This document shows positions 38,154-48,258 of a DNA stretch of 64,000 nt, piece by piece (the first letter of the stretch is position 1; every line of letters begins with the position of its first letter). The stretch comes from Synechococcus sp. M16CYN (GTDB taxonomy: Bacteria > Cyanobacteriota > Cyanobacteriia > PCC-6307 > Cyanobiaceae), in the NCBI RefSeq assembly GCF_040371545.1, contig NZ_AP029048.1:1178001-1242000 (forward strand), read 5' to 3'. The translations under genes were made by a program, and so were the position numbers. Below the pieces are notes generated by a model. It saw nothing but the letters and a program-made list of their open reading frames with translations, was not told where the DNA came from and did not search any database.

Positions 38154-40137
38154 CCAATTAGCTGATGCAGTATCTCATGCACCTCTGCCTCTATTGATGC
38201 AGCCAGAACGTCTTAAACAGCAATTAAAAGATATTCCAGCTGAACCAGGTTGTTATTTTATGCGTGATGGTAATGATCGTATTTTATATGTCGGTAAATC
38301 TAAGTCTTTGCGTAGTCGTGTGCGCAGTTATTTCCATCGTCGGCATGGTTTGTCACCGCGGATTCACCTAATGACACGACAAATCTATGAAATTGAATTC
38401 ATCGTTACAGATAGCGAAGCAGAGGCTCTTGTTCTTGAGTCTAATCTGATTAAAAACCATCAGCCACATTTCAATGTGCTGTTAAAGGACGATAAGAAAT
38501 ATCCCTATCTATGCATTACCTGGAGTGAAACCTATCCACGCATTTTTATTACTCGTCGTCGACATTCCCGCAACTCTCTTGATCGCTTCTACGGACCATA
38601 TGTAGATGTTGGTTTGTTACGCCGCACGTTACTTCTGGTCAATCGTATATTTCCGTTGCGTCAACGTTCAAGGCCACTCTATTCCGATCGCACCTGTCTG
38701 AATTATAGCATCGGCCGATGTCCTGGTGTGTGTCAGAAGAAAATTAGCTCGGCGGATTATCACCACACCTTGAGCAAGGTGGCAATGGTCTTTCAGGGCC
38801 GAAGCAATGAACTTCAGCATCTGCTGAATAAGCAGATGCAACGCTACGCCGAACACATGAATTACGAAGCTGCTGCGCGCGTTCGTGATCAGTTGCAGGG
38901 ACTAGGTCAACTCACAGCAAATCAAAAAATGAGTCTCCCTGACTCGTCGATTAGTCGCGATGTGCTTGCTTTAGCCTGTGACAAACGACTTGCAGCAGTC
39001 CAGATATTTCAGATGCGAACTGGAAAATTAGTAGGACGGCTTGGTTACACCGCCGACGCATCAGGCCTAGATCCTGGCCTCATTTTGCAACGGGTGATTG
39101 AAGAACACTACAGCCAAGTAGATCCGGTTGAAGTACCTCCAGAATTGTTAGTCCAGCACCCGCTACCGCAGAAGACACTCCTAGAGGAATGGCTTACAGA
39201 GCAACGAAAACGTATTGTCCGTATTCATTGTCCCCAACGACTTCAAAAAGCTGATTTAGTCGAATTAGTTCAACGTAATGCTGAATTTGAACTGCTTCGA
39301 ACTAAGCAAAGACAGGAACGACATACCCTTGCCACAGAGGACTTGGCCCAGCTTTTAGAGCTCCCGATTCTGCCGCGTCGTATCGAGGGGTATGACATAA
39401 GTCATATCCAAGGCAGTGATGCAGTGGCATCGCAAGTAGTATTTCTCGACGGCTTACCGGCCAAACAACACTATCGCAAATACAAGGTCCGCAGCAGTAG
39501 TATTTACGCTGGCCATAGCGATGATTTCATGGCAATGGCAGAAATCATGCGAAGAAGATTTCGTCGCTGGGCACGAGCTAAAGCGGATGGTATTGACGTT
39601 AGTACTTTACAACGAGGAGGAAGAAGTGTATTACAAACTCACGGACTGAATGATTGGCCTGACTTGGTGGTGATTGATGGCGGAAAAGGTCAGTTGTCGG
39701 CGGTAATAGAAACTCTTCGCGAACTGAATCTCCATGAAGATCTCAATGTTTGTTCCCTCGCTAAACAGAGAGAAGAGGTGTTTCTGCCAGGTGAAAATCA
39801 ACCACTTGATAGCGAACCCGATCAGTTGGGAATTACTTTACTCCGACGACTGCGTGATGAGTCGCATCGTTTTGCAGTTGGTTTCCATAGGCAACAGCGG
39901 GTTAAACGGATGAAGCATTCATGTTTATCAGACATTCCTGGCATGGGGCCAAAGCGGGTGAGGGATCTTCTCGCTTATTTCCGTTCGATCAATGCAATTC
40001 GACTTGCATCTGTGGACACCCTATCGAAGGCCCCTGGCGTTGGACTAGTACTCGCTCGTAACATCTATCACTTCTTCCATTTAACAGAGTCTGATAATAG
40101 TTGGCCAAGCTCTGACTTAGAAAAATATAATTATTGA
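38146..40137 (+). CDS. uvrC: UvrABC system protein C
   Basis: The dual-incision nuclease of nucleotide excision repair, 663 residues. GIY-YIG domain at about 30-105 ('PAEPGCYFMRDGNDRILYVG'), UVR interaction motif near 215-250 ('NYEAAARVRDQLQGLGQL'), RNase-H-like second nuclease domain ('IEGYDISHIQGSDAVASQVV'), and helix-hairpin-helix tail ('DIPGMGPKRVRDLLAYF'). The start is GTG at 38146. Confidence 0.97.
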   Translation: MADQLADAVSHAPLPLLMQPERLKQQLKDIPAEPGCYFMRDGNDRILYVGKSKSLRSRVRSYFHRRHGLSPRIHLMTRQIYEIEFIVTDSEAEALVLESNLIKNHQPHFNVLLKDDKKYPYLCITWSETYPRIFITRRRHSRNSLDRFYGPYVDVGLLRRTLLLVNRIFPLRQRSRPLYSDRTCLNYSIGRCPGVCQKKISSADYHHTLSKVAMVFQGRSNELQHLLNKQMQRYAEHMNYEAAARVRDQLQGLGQLTANQKMSLPDSSISRDVLALACDKRLAAVQIFQMRTGKLVGRLGYTADASGLDPGLILQRVIEEHYSQVDPVEVPPELLVQHPLPQKTLLEEWLTEQRKRIVRIHCPQRLQKADLVELVQRNAEFELLRTKQRQERHTLATEDLAQLLELPILPRRIEGYDISHIQGSDAVASQVVFLDGLPAKQHYRKYKVRSSSIYAGHSDDFMAMAEIMRRRFRRWARAKADGIDVSTLQRGGRSVLQTHGLNDWPDLVVIDGGKGQLSAVIETLRELNLHEDLNVCSLAKQREEVFLPGENQPLDSEPDQLGITLLRRLRDESHRFAVGFHRQQRVKRMKHSCLSDIPGMGPKRVRDLLAYFRSINAIRLASVDTLSKAPGVGLVLARNIYHFFHLTESDNSWPSSDLEKYNY

Positions 40138-40146
40138 GTGCAGCGC

Positions 40147-40434
40147 ATGACCCGAGTTTTCTGTTGTTATCTTGCTGCCTTACTTTGGTTCACACCTCCA
40201 ACCTTGGCTTCTCCAGGGTTATGCACAGGATCTGTCTACGCTGAAGGAATCACCCAAATTGCAAAGAATCACTGGCAGCTGTTTATCAAATTTAGCGATT
40301 AACAAAGTAATCGTGAAAAAGCCAAGATGAATTGCCAAGCAGGCATACTTAGTCCCCTTGTAGGCCAGATTGATCGCAAGCATGCTACCGATCTCGGTCA
40401 ACAAGTGTGTCGATTAGTTAGAGAAAGCGACTAA
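40147..40434 (+). pseudogene. Small exported protein interrupted by in-frame TAA
   Basis: ATG at 40147, nine bases after uvrC. A signal peptide ('MTRVFCCYLAALLWFTPPTL', then AS) is followed by a mature part that continues in the same frame across a TAA at 40300-40302 (… KFSD, stop, QSNREKAKMNCQAGILSPL …) to a TAA at 40432. Both halves read as protein, with cysteines in each. The simplest reading is one nonsense mutation in a gene of about 95 codons. Sequencing error or natural readthrough remain possible. Confidence 0.6.
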
Positions 40435-41693
40435 CTATGAATACCATTACTGTTGATCTCTAATAACTTTCGCAGGGCACTCTGTCATCATCTAGAGCAA
40501 CAGCACCGTTGCGTTTATTGACGGCTCCTTGTTTTTAGAGGTAACCTAAGGTGGTCAATTCTTTTGTGTGCGCAAAGATAGCTAACCTCTCGTTTGTTGA
40601 CATCAGCCTACGGCAATAACCTGAAACGAAGCCAGTTCAACACAGAATTAGTGCCATGATGGCTTCTCTGATACCTTATTTACCTGCAACTGCTGCACAG
40701 TGTTAGCTCTGTAGATTTCATTCCGTTGATCACATGAATTATTTTTTAATAAATGCCTTAAAAATTTTCTTCGAACTTCGGTTTCTGAGTTATGATTAAA
40801 GATGCACTCTAATTATTGAAGCTTATCTCTATAACCAAACAGTAAGTTTCTTAGGTAAAAACTTTATAATTAAACTGTGTAAAATGCAGCTCAAATATTT
40901 AGATTCTTCGATTAACAATATTGACTTTTCAATTAGAAAACAATAGAGTTAATGCTGATAACAGCGAAAACAATTGAAGATAATTATTATTAACTCGATT
41001 ATCACTACGAATAATATAGTATTGACTTATTTAATTTATACTCTAGATTTAAGCAAAGATCTATTGATTTTCGCCAGTAATAAGCAGTTTCGTTGTCTGT
41101 TTTTACATAATCGAGCAATTTAATAGGTTTCTGAACAAACAATTTTAGCACTTTAGAGGTTATTAAAGGTGTTACTAACTTCTAAAGTTTAAGTGATACG
41201 GTGCCGTGGTTGAGGTTCTTTATTCCCAGGTTTGATATTTATCCGCTAGCTTCTTAATAAATTTTCAAATATATATTGAAATAAACTAAATGATCTAACT
41301 TGTTCTTAGGTTAACCAGAAAATTTTTTGATAGATTATCGTACAATACGAAACCATATTCTAAATGGGTCACGTAGTGTGGAAATCTGTAACGGCAGCTT
41401 TTGACAACTTGAGAGTCAACTTATTCCAGAAGATGTTTATATATCTACTTAATAAGATTAGCCCTTATGAAACGGCGCATAGATCTAGTCTAATATGTTC
41501 AATGGCGATGTCGATACATAACAATAGATCAGTATGATAAAGAGATTTTTCCTCAGCCGGTGTTGTCTGGTGATTATGGATTATGGTTTGCAATCCCAGA
41601 CCCATTGGCACTTAAAGCACTCATAATCTATCGACAAAGTTTTAACAACTTTCTTGACAGTTTTACCTGAGAACCGCCTAGGGTTACTTTAGC
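40435..41693. other. Gene-poor AT-rich stretch before hemJ
   Basis: About 1.26 kb. Between 40440 and 40700 GC is fairly normal and short broken frames occur (for example from GTG 40551, stopped by TAA after 22 codons), which may be remnants of a lost gene. From about 40740 on, the DNA is AT-rich with stops in all frames. No RNA gene is evident. Confidence 0.5.
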
Positions 41694-41705
41694 GTGGTTG
41701 TCCAA

Positions 41706-42278
41706 ATGACGCTTCCTCCCGAGGCTTACCTCTGGTTTAAAACACTCCATATAGTTGGTGTGGTTGTCTGGTTTGCAGGTCTTTTTTATTTGGTTCGACT
41801 GTTCATCTATCACGTTGAAGCCAAGAACCTAGAACCGTCGTTACAACAACCATTTTTTGCTCAGTACACGCTGATGGAGAAGCGGCTGGCAAACATAATT
41901 ACAACCCCTGGCATGGCCGTAGCAATGGTCATGGCTATTGGCCTCCTTGTGGTTCAACCTACCTGGCTCCAGGAAGGCTGGATGCACGCCAAACTTGCCT
42001 GCGTCATAGCCTTGCTGGGATACCATGCTTTTTGTTATCGGCTTATGCGAAAGCTCCATGCAGGGACCTGTCAGTGGTCTAGCAGGCAGCTGCGCATTCT
42101 AAACGAACTCCCAACGCTACTACTGGTTACTGTTGTAATGCTTGTAGTGTTTAAAACACAGTTTCCGACGGGAGCTGCCACTTGGTTGATTATTGGGCTT
42201 GTAGTTTCTATCGCAGCGTCTATCCAGTTTTACACTCGTTGGCGTCGCCTGCAAGCTGAAGCATGGGCAGAGTTGTAG
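41706..42278 (+). CDS. hemJ: Protoporphyrinogen oxidase HemJ
   Basis: A membrane protein of 190 residues (from ATG 41706) with four hydrophobic helices. 'YLWFKTLHIVGVVVWFAGLF' is the HemJ opening with the conserved His (15), then 'VEAKNLEP', 'MEKRLANIITTPGMAVAMVM' and 'LNELPTLLLVTVVMLVVFK'. HemJ carries out oxygen-dependent protoporphyrinogen IX oxidation in heme and chlorophyll synthesis in most cyanobacteria. A GTG at 41694 is a possible longer start. Confidence 0.9.
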   Translation: MTLPPEAYLWFKTLHIVGVVVWFAGLFYLVRLFIYHVEAKNLEPSLQQPFFAQYTLMEKRLANIITTPGMAVAMVMAIGLLVVQPTWLQEGWMHAKLACVIALLGYHAFCYRLMRKLHAGTCQWSSRQLRILNELPTLLLVTVVMLVVFKTQFPTGAATWLIIGLVVSIAASIQFYTRWRRLQAEAWAEL

Positions 42279-42279
42279 A

Positions 42280-42930
42280 GTGAAGAACCACCCCCTAATG
42301 GAAGTATTGGCCCAAGTGGGGCCAGACAGCTGTCCTAGCAAGCTGAATTTCCATTGTCACACCGTCTACAGCGACGGAAGCCTTGACCCCTTAATGTTGA
42401 TACAACAAGCTTCAAGTCTGGGTTTAACTCATTTAGCGGTTACTGACCATCATAGTTCTCATGCTCATGCACAAATGTTGGCTTGGTTAGACAAGCGACG
42501 GACAACGGGTTTCTGTGTGCCAACACTTTGGAGTGGTATGGAAATCAGCGCCCTGCTGAAGGGTTGCTTGGTCCATATACTGGCGCTCGGGTTCGAGCTC
42601 AACCATCGAGCGCTAAGTCCCTACAACTGTGGTGCCGCTGCGGTGGGCCAGCCTCTGCGGGCAGAAGCGGTGGTGAGTGCGATTCATCAAGCAGGTGGTT
42701 TGGCTGTGTTGGCGCATCCTGCTCGCTACCGACTTGGATATAAGGTCCTTATCGAGGAAGCTGCTCGTTTGGGCTTTGATGGAGGGGAAGCTTGGTATGA
42801 CTACAATATGCTTCCGACCTGGCAGCCAAGTTCACTCATCTGCGAAGCTATTGATAGCCAACTTTCCAAACTTGGACTTTTACGTACCTGTGGCACGGAT
42901 AGCCACGGGACCGACCTCTGCGGTCGCTAA
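42280..42930 (+). CDS. PHP domain metal-dependent phosphoesterase
   Basis: A 216-residue PHP-fold protein. Metal-binding motifs are 'NFHCHTVYSDGSLDP' (HxH), 'LAVTDHHS' (DHH), 'AVLAHPARYRL' and C-terminal 'CGTDSHGTDLCGR'. It is of the COG0613 type (relatives are 5'-3' exonuclease or nucleotidase-like). Starts with GTG at 42280, one base after the hemJ stop. Substrate unknown. Confidence 0.86.
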   Translation: MKNHPLMEVLAQVGPDSCPSKLNFHCHTVYSDGSLDPLMLIQQASSLGLTHLAVTDHHSSHAHAQMLAWLDKRRTTGFCVPTLWSGMEISALLKGCLVHILALGFELNHRALSPYNCGAAAVGQPLRAEAVVSAIHQAGGLAVLAHPARYRLGYKVLIEEAARLGFDGGEAWYDYNMLPTWQPSSLICEAIDSQLSKLGLLRTCGTDSHGTDLCGR

Positions 42931-42957
42931 GTTCTACGTGCCATTGTAATTTTTAAT

Positions 42958-43512
42958 ATGGGCTTCTTTGATCGTTTTCTGAGAAAGGATTCACAGAACT
43001 CTGACCCTCTGCTTAAGCCGCGTAAGCCTGCCAAAGACAAGCCGGAAGAATTTTTTCTGGATGCCGACTCATCATCCTCTCTGGGCGATGTTGATTATAT
43101 GCGCGAGTTGAAGACAATTCGTCGCACTTTCCCGGGCAATGTAAATAGCCCCGGTGTCAAAGAACAAGTCATGGAAATTGCGGCGGAGACCGAGAAACTC
43201 GAAAAACGCAGCCAGGGGCTTGGTGGAACGGTAAAAAGAGAGAAAGTTGTCGACCTCACTGCTGGTATTCCAAAAACGGTAAAGAAAACCTTTGCCGAGA
43301 AGGTCACCACCAAGGAGATGAATGAACGACTTAAGGGCACTGCGATCACAGGTGTCAATACACCAGCCCCAGCCAATGCTTCGACAAATGGACGTAAGAA
43401 AGAGCTGAAGCCGACGGTGGGGCCTGTGGCAAAAGCCGGTCAAGCTGGCACCTCACAAAAGCCTGGCTCGATCGATCCTTTTAAGCAGATGGTTCGTGAT
43501 CTGAACAAGTAA
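42958..43512 (+). CDS. Conserved hypothetical protein of marine picocyanobacteria
   Basis: A 184-residue hydrophilic, low-complexity protein rich in Lys, Pro, Ala and Thr, with no membrane segment. N-terminus 'MGFFDRFLRKDSQ', then 'DADSSSSLGDVDYMRELKTI', then 'TFPGNVNSPG'. I recognise the general pattern from marine Synechococcus but no function is known. Its end overlaps convergent cobN by 32 bases. It could interact with a larger complex; that is not shown by sequence. Confidence 0.75.
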   Translation: MGFFDRFLRKDSQNSDPLLKPRKPAKDKPEEFFLDADSSSSLGDVDYMRELKTIRRTFPGNVNSPGVKEQVMEIAAETEKLEKRSQGLGGTVKREKVVDLTAGIPKTVKKTFAEKVTTKEMNERLKGTAITGVNTPAPANASTNGRKKELKPTVGPVAKAGQAGTSQKPGSIDPFKQMVRDLNK

Positions 43513-46500
43513 TTAATTCACCTTGCTCGATTTGGGCTTCACTGCTCACTATGAGCTTCTTCAAGTGTTCAATTTGATCAATCCTGGCTTTTTGCCAACA
43601 ACCACGGTTGGATGCTTCAAGCAAGCGTTCTGCCATATCTCGAAGAACCCAAGGGTTGCTCTGCTCTAGAAATCTCAAGATGAACGGGTCGTTGAGCCAC
43701 TGATCACATAAAGCCCCATAACACCAGTCAGGTACGCGGTCAGTCGTCGCATCGTAGGCAAAGAGATAGTCAAGACTTGCTCCCATTTCAAATGCGCCCT
43801 TGTAGCCATGTTGTTGCATGCCTTCTATCCAGCGTGGATTAAGCAAACGGCTGCGCATTACTTTGTCGAGCTCGTGCTCCAACCGATGCATACGAGGCCG
43901 CTCCTGTCGTGAATGGTCCCCGAACCAAAGTTGCGGACGTTTCCCTGAACTCTTTTCTACCGCTGCACTCAAACCACCATGAAATTGGTAGTAGTCGTCG
44001 GAATCGAGCAAATCATGCTCTCGGTTGTCCTGGTTATGAAGCACGACTTGAACTCGTCTAAGAGCAGATTCCAGCCCTGATCGATCCTCAGAAGGCTCTG
44101 ACGATTGGTTGTAACGCCATTGGCTCCAACAGAGGAAGGCTTCTCCGAGGTCATTAGTACGCGATTCCCAAGATCCATTGTCTATAAGTGCTTGAAGACC
44201 AGCTCCATAGGCACCAGGGGCTGAGCCATAAATCCGCCATTGCTGGCCCTGTTCCCTGGTAAGGGCCGCTAGGGGGTTTTGATCCGCTGGCTCATCAAGA
44301 GACGCCACCAGTGACTGGGCTTGATCAACCCACGCTATGAGCTGTGGAAAAGCATCTCGAAACAGCCCTGATATCCTCACTACCACATCTACCCTAGGAC
44401 GACCTAAAAGACGAAGGGGAATTACTTCTAGATCCACCAATCGGCGCGTCGGTCCATCCCAAACAGGACGGACGCCGATTAAGGCCAGGAGCTGGGCGAT
44501 ATCTTCCCCGCCATTCCGCATTGTCGCGGTACCCCACACCGAGAGCGCCAGATACCGCAAGCACTCGCCATGCTCCTGCAAGTGCAAATTCAGAAGTTGC
44601 TCCGCTGAGCGCCGACCAAGATCCCAAGCTGCCTCCGTAGGCAAACCTCTGAGATCAACAGAATAAAAATTTCTGCCCGTCGGCAATACATCCGGACGCC
44701 CTCGACTCGGTGCTCCCGACGGACCTGCTGAAATTCTTTGGCCACTGATCCCACGGCAAAAGGCCGATTTCTCCGATGACGCACACTGGATCAAATTTGG
44801 CCAGAGGTCTTGAATAATTGCAGAGAGAGTGAAGTTTTCATCGGGTTTTTGAATCCAGTTACAGAAGGGTGCAGCAAGCTCAGTTCTTGCTCCGTGGTCA
44901 TGGTTCAGAATGATTGAGAGAAGGGTCAGCGCTTGATCTTCTAACCAAGCGACCGCGTCACCAACGCGTTTGCGCCGTTCACAGCCCAGCTCATCCAGTA
45001 GAATTTGATCGGCTTCCTCTAGTAGATCTCCTTCCTCCTGGGTCCAGGGATCAAAATCTGTACCGATCTCACGGGCCATGGCCTGTATAAGGCCTAGCCG
45101 GCCGTTAGCCGGTGGGCGAGCTAAAGCAAGAAGAAGTTCTAGCTCTAACTTTGGCGCTGGTCGCTGACCGAAGCGATGAAGTCCCGTACGAATCTGTGCC
45201 TCCTTAAGTTCACAGAGATAAGTTTCAGCGGAATTGAAGCAACCATTGACACGTTCGGGATGCCACTTGAGCTCCTCTTTGCTGGGTACATTGGGCCAAT
45301 TCAATTCTCGAAGTGTATCCAGAATATTGGTTTCAATTAATTCGGCCCGCTCAGCACCAAGCTGTCTCGCCACCATAAGCTCATCAAGCTGGTCTTCTAG
45401 CCGTTGCAGGGGGCCATACAGCCCTGCGCGGCCTAGAGGCGGTGTGAGGTGGTCTAACACTACGGCCTGGCCACGCCGTTTTGCCTGTGAGCCTTCACCT
45501 GGATCATTCACAATGAATGGGTATAGCTGAGGAAGTGCGCCAAGGGCTAGATGAGGGCCGCAACCGCTACTGAGGCCTACCGCTTTCCCGGGCAACCATT
45601 CCGCGCTCCCATGTTTACCCACGTGTACTACAACGTGGGCTTTGTGCACCACATTAACCCAAAGGTATTGCGCCAGATAGCGGTGAGGAGGGGGTAGATT
45701 CGGAGAATGCAAATCGGCGATTTGATCAGGGTCATATCCGCGATCCGGCTGAATTAAGATCGCCACATTGCCAAAGCACAGGCCGTGAATTGCGAAGCCC
45801 CGTTCAGGGTCGTGATCACAGGCAGTACTGGGAACCCCCCAACGTTCTTGGCTTTTAGATCGTGCTTGAGAGGGAATCGAACGCCACCAGTCCTCATAAA
45901 GGGCTAGTGGCAGATAGTCTAAGGCTGGTCGATCCTGCCCCTCGGGTGCGTTAGTCCGACCCTGAAGCAGTCGTTGCATCAGCATATCGCCGCTAACAGG
46001 TAGAACTTCTGTCCCAAGGTTGTAGCCAATCTTCTGCAACCACTGCATCATCGCGACGCAACTCGCAGGCGTGTCGAGGCCGACTCCATTAGCGACCCGA
46101 CCATCACGAATCGGGTAGTTAGCCAAGACCATCACTAAGCGACGATCGCATTCTGGGGTTTGGCGAAGTGTGATCCAGCGCTGGCTATGCTCGACCAGCC
46201 AGCTGATGCCATCGGAGTCCGGGACTTGGCAGGGCACCGCGGCTCCCATGTATGGTGCCGTTGCCTGATGTTCTCGAAATGCACAAGGTCTAGTGGTCAC
46301 CCTGCCATCCAATTCAGGCATCACTACCTGCAGTGAGAGATCAAGAAAATCGAGACCACGTGTACTCTGCCACCAGCTCTGCCGGCTCCGGTTACTACTT
46401 AACAATTGCAGCACGGGTACATCAAGTTGTTCCCATAACGGACTACCCAAACCTGCTTCGGATGTTCGTACAGAGGCGAAGGACGTACCCGTAATTACAA

Positions 46501-47257
46501 CCTCAACGTTTTGACTGCGTAACAAATCGATCACTTCGACTTGCACAGCTGAATCTCGAAGGCTGCTTACCCAGAGCAACCGTGGGCTTAGACCACGCTC
46601 TCGACAAGCCTTGCAAAGGGATTCAGCAAGTGTAAATTCACCGGCCTGAAACTGAGCTCTGTACAGGATAAGGCCGATGCGTGGACCGGATTCCTCACGC
46701 CAATCCCATGGGGAAGGATCTGAAAAGGAATGAAGTTGACATTGCGCTGGATTGGGTTGTTGTCCTAAGAGCAGGAGTTGCAACGCTGCAAGAACCTCCT
46801 CTAAGTTGGCGAGACCACCTTGGCGTAGTAATTCAGCCAAACGATCAGCAAGGGCCTGCGGGATGGATCCCAAGCTATGAAGTTCCGCGCTTTGATCGGC
46901 TGTTCCCGCCAGGATCAGCAGTTGACGATCACCTTTGACCTCTTTCCAGCGCTGCAGTTGCTCAAGGCCGTATCCCCAGTGTCCACGACCACCGAGTAGA
47001 CGAACGAGCACAATTCTAGCATGTTGAGCCGTGGTCGCCAGATAGTGGTCAAGCTGTGCGGGATGGGACAGGCAATCGAGAGACAAACCCCGCAACTTGT
47101 TTTGCCAAGCAGAGCCTTGGGGGGATGCCAAATATGTCGCTAAGGTATTGAGATCAGTCCAAGCACTGGAAAGGAATAGAACGTCCGCTGGTACTTGTTC
47201 TACAAGAACTACATCCTCAGGGGGATCAAGGCCGGGACAGCTGGCAAGACGATGCAT
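43481..47257 (-). CDS. cobN: Cobaltochelatase subunit CobN
   Basis: A 1258-residue chelatase that inserts cobalt into hydrogenobyrinic acid diamide in B12 synthesis. The CobN/ChlH signature 'HVGKHGSAEWLPGKAVGLSS' lies near residue 545, and 'RVDVVVRISGLFRDAFPQLI' near 970. The chain is CobN type by its 'VNDPGEGSQAKRRGQAVVLDHLTPP' region. Start ATG 47257 (MHRLASCPGL) is preferred; extending to 47401 would cross the divergent ilvE start. The CobS/CobT or ChlI/ChlD partners are not in this window. Confidence 0.92.
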   Translation of the reverse strand: MHRLASCPGLDPPEDVVLVEQVPADVLFLSSAWTDLNTLATYLASPQGSAWQNKLRGLSLDCLSHPAQLDHYLATTAQHARIVLVRLLGGRGHWGYGLEQLQRWKEVKGDRQLLILAGTADQSAELHSLGSIPQALADRLAELLRQGGLANLEEVLAALQLLLLGQQPNPAQCQLHSFSDPSPWDWREESGPRIGLILYRAQFQAGEFTLAESLCKACRERGLSPRLLWVSSLRDSAVQVEVIDLLRSQNVEVVITGTSFASVRTSEAGLGSPLWEQLDVPVLQLLSSNRSRQSWWQSTRGLDFLDLSLQVVMPELDGRVTTRPCAFREHQATAPYMGAAVPCQVPDSDGISWLVEHSQRWITLRQTPECDRRLVMVLANYPIRDGRVANGVGLDTPASCVAMMQWLQKIGYNLGTEVLPVSGDMLMQRLLQGRTNAPEGQDRPALDYLPLALYEDWWRSIPSQARSKSQERWGVPSTACDHDPERGFAIHGLCFGNVAILIQPDRGYDPDQIADLHSPNLPPPHRYLAQYLWVNVVHKAHVVVHVGKHGSAEWLPGKAVGLSSGCGPHLALGALPQLYPFIVNDPGEGSQAKRRGQAVVLDHLTPPLGRAGLYGPLQRLEDQLDELMVARQLGAERAELIETNILDTLRELNWPNVPSKEELKWHPERVNGCFNSAETYLCELKEAQIRTGLHRFGQRPAPKLELELLLALARPPANGRLGLIQAMAREIGTDFDPWTQEEGDLLEEADQILLDELGCERRKRVGDAVAWLEDQALTLLSIILNHDHGARTELAAPFCNWIQKPDENFTLSAIIQDLWPNLIQCASSEKSAFCRGISGQRISAGPSGAPSRGRPDVLPTGRNFYSVDLRGLPTEAAWDLGRRSAEQLLNLHLQEHGECLRYLALSVWGTATMRNGGEDIAQLLALIGVRPVWDGPTRRLVDLEVIPLRLLGRPRVDVVVRISGLFRDAFPQLIAWVDQAQSLVASLDEPADQNPLAALTREQGQQWRIYGSAPGAYGAGLQALIDNGSWESRTNDLGEAFLCWSQWRYNQSSEPSEDRSGLESALRRVQVVLHNQDNREHDLLDSDDYYQFHGGLSAAVEKSSGKRPQLWFGDHSRQERPRMHRLEHELDKVMRSRLLNPRWIEGMQQHGYKGAFEMGASLDYLFAYDATTDRVPDWCYGALCDQWLNDPFILRFLEQSNPWVLRDMAERLLEASNRGCWQKARIDQIEHLKKLIVSSEAQIEQGELITCSDHEPSA

Positions 47258-47316
47258 TATTCCATTGTCCTGATGGTTGGTGGTAAGAAGATTTCGAGAA
47301 TCAGGTCCCTCCTGCG

Positions 47317-48231
47317 ATGCATCAGTTCCTGCCCTATGCCTGGTTCCAAAACCAGTGCGTCCCATTCGAGGAGGCCAGTATCTCCATCGCCACTCATGCA
47401 CTTCATTACGGCACAGGTGCTTTTGGTGGGATGCGCGCCATTCCGGATCCGCAGAATGCAGACACGATGCTTCTGTTTCGGGCCGATCGTCATGCGCGTC
47501 GACTTAGCCAAAGTGCTCGACTACTTCTCACAGACTTGAGTGAAGAGATTATACTCTCCGCCATCACAGCGATGCTTCGAGCAAATAAACCCGGGCAACC
47601 GGTCTACCTCAGACCGTTCGTTTACACCAGCGATCTGGGTATTGCCCCTCGCTTGCACGATATCGAAACCGACTTCCTAGTCTACGGATTGCCCCTCGGT
47701 GATTACCTTTCACCTGAAGGGGTGAGCTGTCGTATCAGCAGTTGGACGCGCCAAGAGGACCGATCTTTGCCGTTGCGGGGCAAGATTAGCGGGGCCTACA
47801 TCACCAGCTCGCTAGCTAAAACAGAGGCTGTGCAAAGTGGATTTGATGAGGCATTACTGCTAAATAGTCGCGGCAAGATCAGCGAAGCCAGTGGTATGAA
47901 TCTTTTCTTGGTTCGAGATGGTCAGCTGATTACTCCTGGTGTCGACCAAGACATCCTCGAGGGAATCACCCGAGAGAGCGTGATGGAGCTCGCAAAAGCT
48001 ATGGAGATCCCTGTCATAGAGCGCCCTGTCGATAAAACTGAACTGTTTATCGCAGATGAGGTGTTCCTGACCGGAACAGCGGCTAAAGTTACCCCTATTC
48101 GGCAAATCGAATCGACTGTTCTTCAGAGTCAGCACCCTGTGATGCAGGCCCTCAAAGATAGGCTGATTGCTATCTCCGAAGGCCGGGATTCTGCTTATGA
48201 GCACTGGGTGACCCGGATCGCTACTCCTTAG
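47317..48231 (+). CDS. ilvE: Branched-chain amino acid aminotransferase
   Basis: A 304-residue class IV PLP aminotransferase for the last step in valine, leucine and isoleucine synthesis. The opening 'HALHYGTGAFGGMRAI' is typical; the catalytic lysine is near 155 in 'LRGKISGAYITSSLAKTEA'; 'EASGMNLFLVRDGQLITPG' and 'LEGITRESVMELA' bind PLP. It is divergent from cobN (59 bases between starts) and is followed by metH after 27 bases. Confidence 0.94.
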   Translation: MHQFLPYAWFQNQCVPFEEASISIATHALHYGTGAFGGMRAIPDPQNADTMLLFRADRHARRLSQSARLLLTDLSEEIILSAITAMLRANKPGQPVYLRPFVYTSDLGIAPRLHDIETDFLVYGLPLGDYLSPEGVSCRISSWTRQEDRSLPLRGKISGAYITSSLAKTEAVQSGFDEALLLNSRGKISEASGMNLFLVRDGQLITPGVDQDILEGITRESVMELAKAMEIPVIERPVDKTELFIADEVFLTGTAAKVTPIRQIESTVLQSQHPVMQALKDRLIAISEGRDSAYEHWVTRIATP

Positions 48232-48258
48232 GGCTAGAGAAGGGCTTTTCTTAAAGTT

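Noticed and set aside
40551-40710. GTG-started frame of 22 codons followed in frame by more readable sequence
   Set aside because: Too short and with no clear motif; cannot be told from chance.
47258-47316. Cobalamin riboswitch between cobN and ilvE
   Set aside because: The gap of 59 bases is too short and lacks the B12-box pattern.
47258-47401. Longer cobN start at 47401
   Set aside because: It would cross the divergent ilvE start; the extra residues are not CobN-like.
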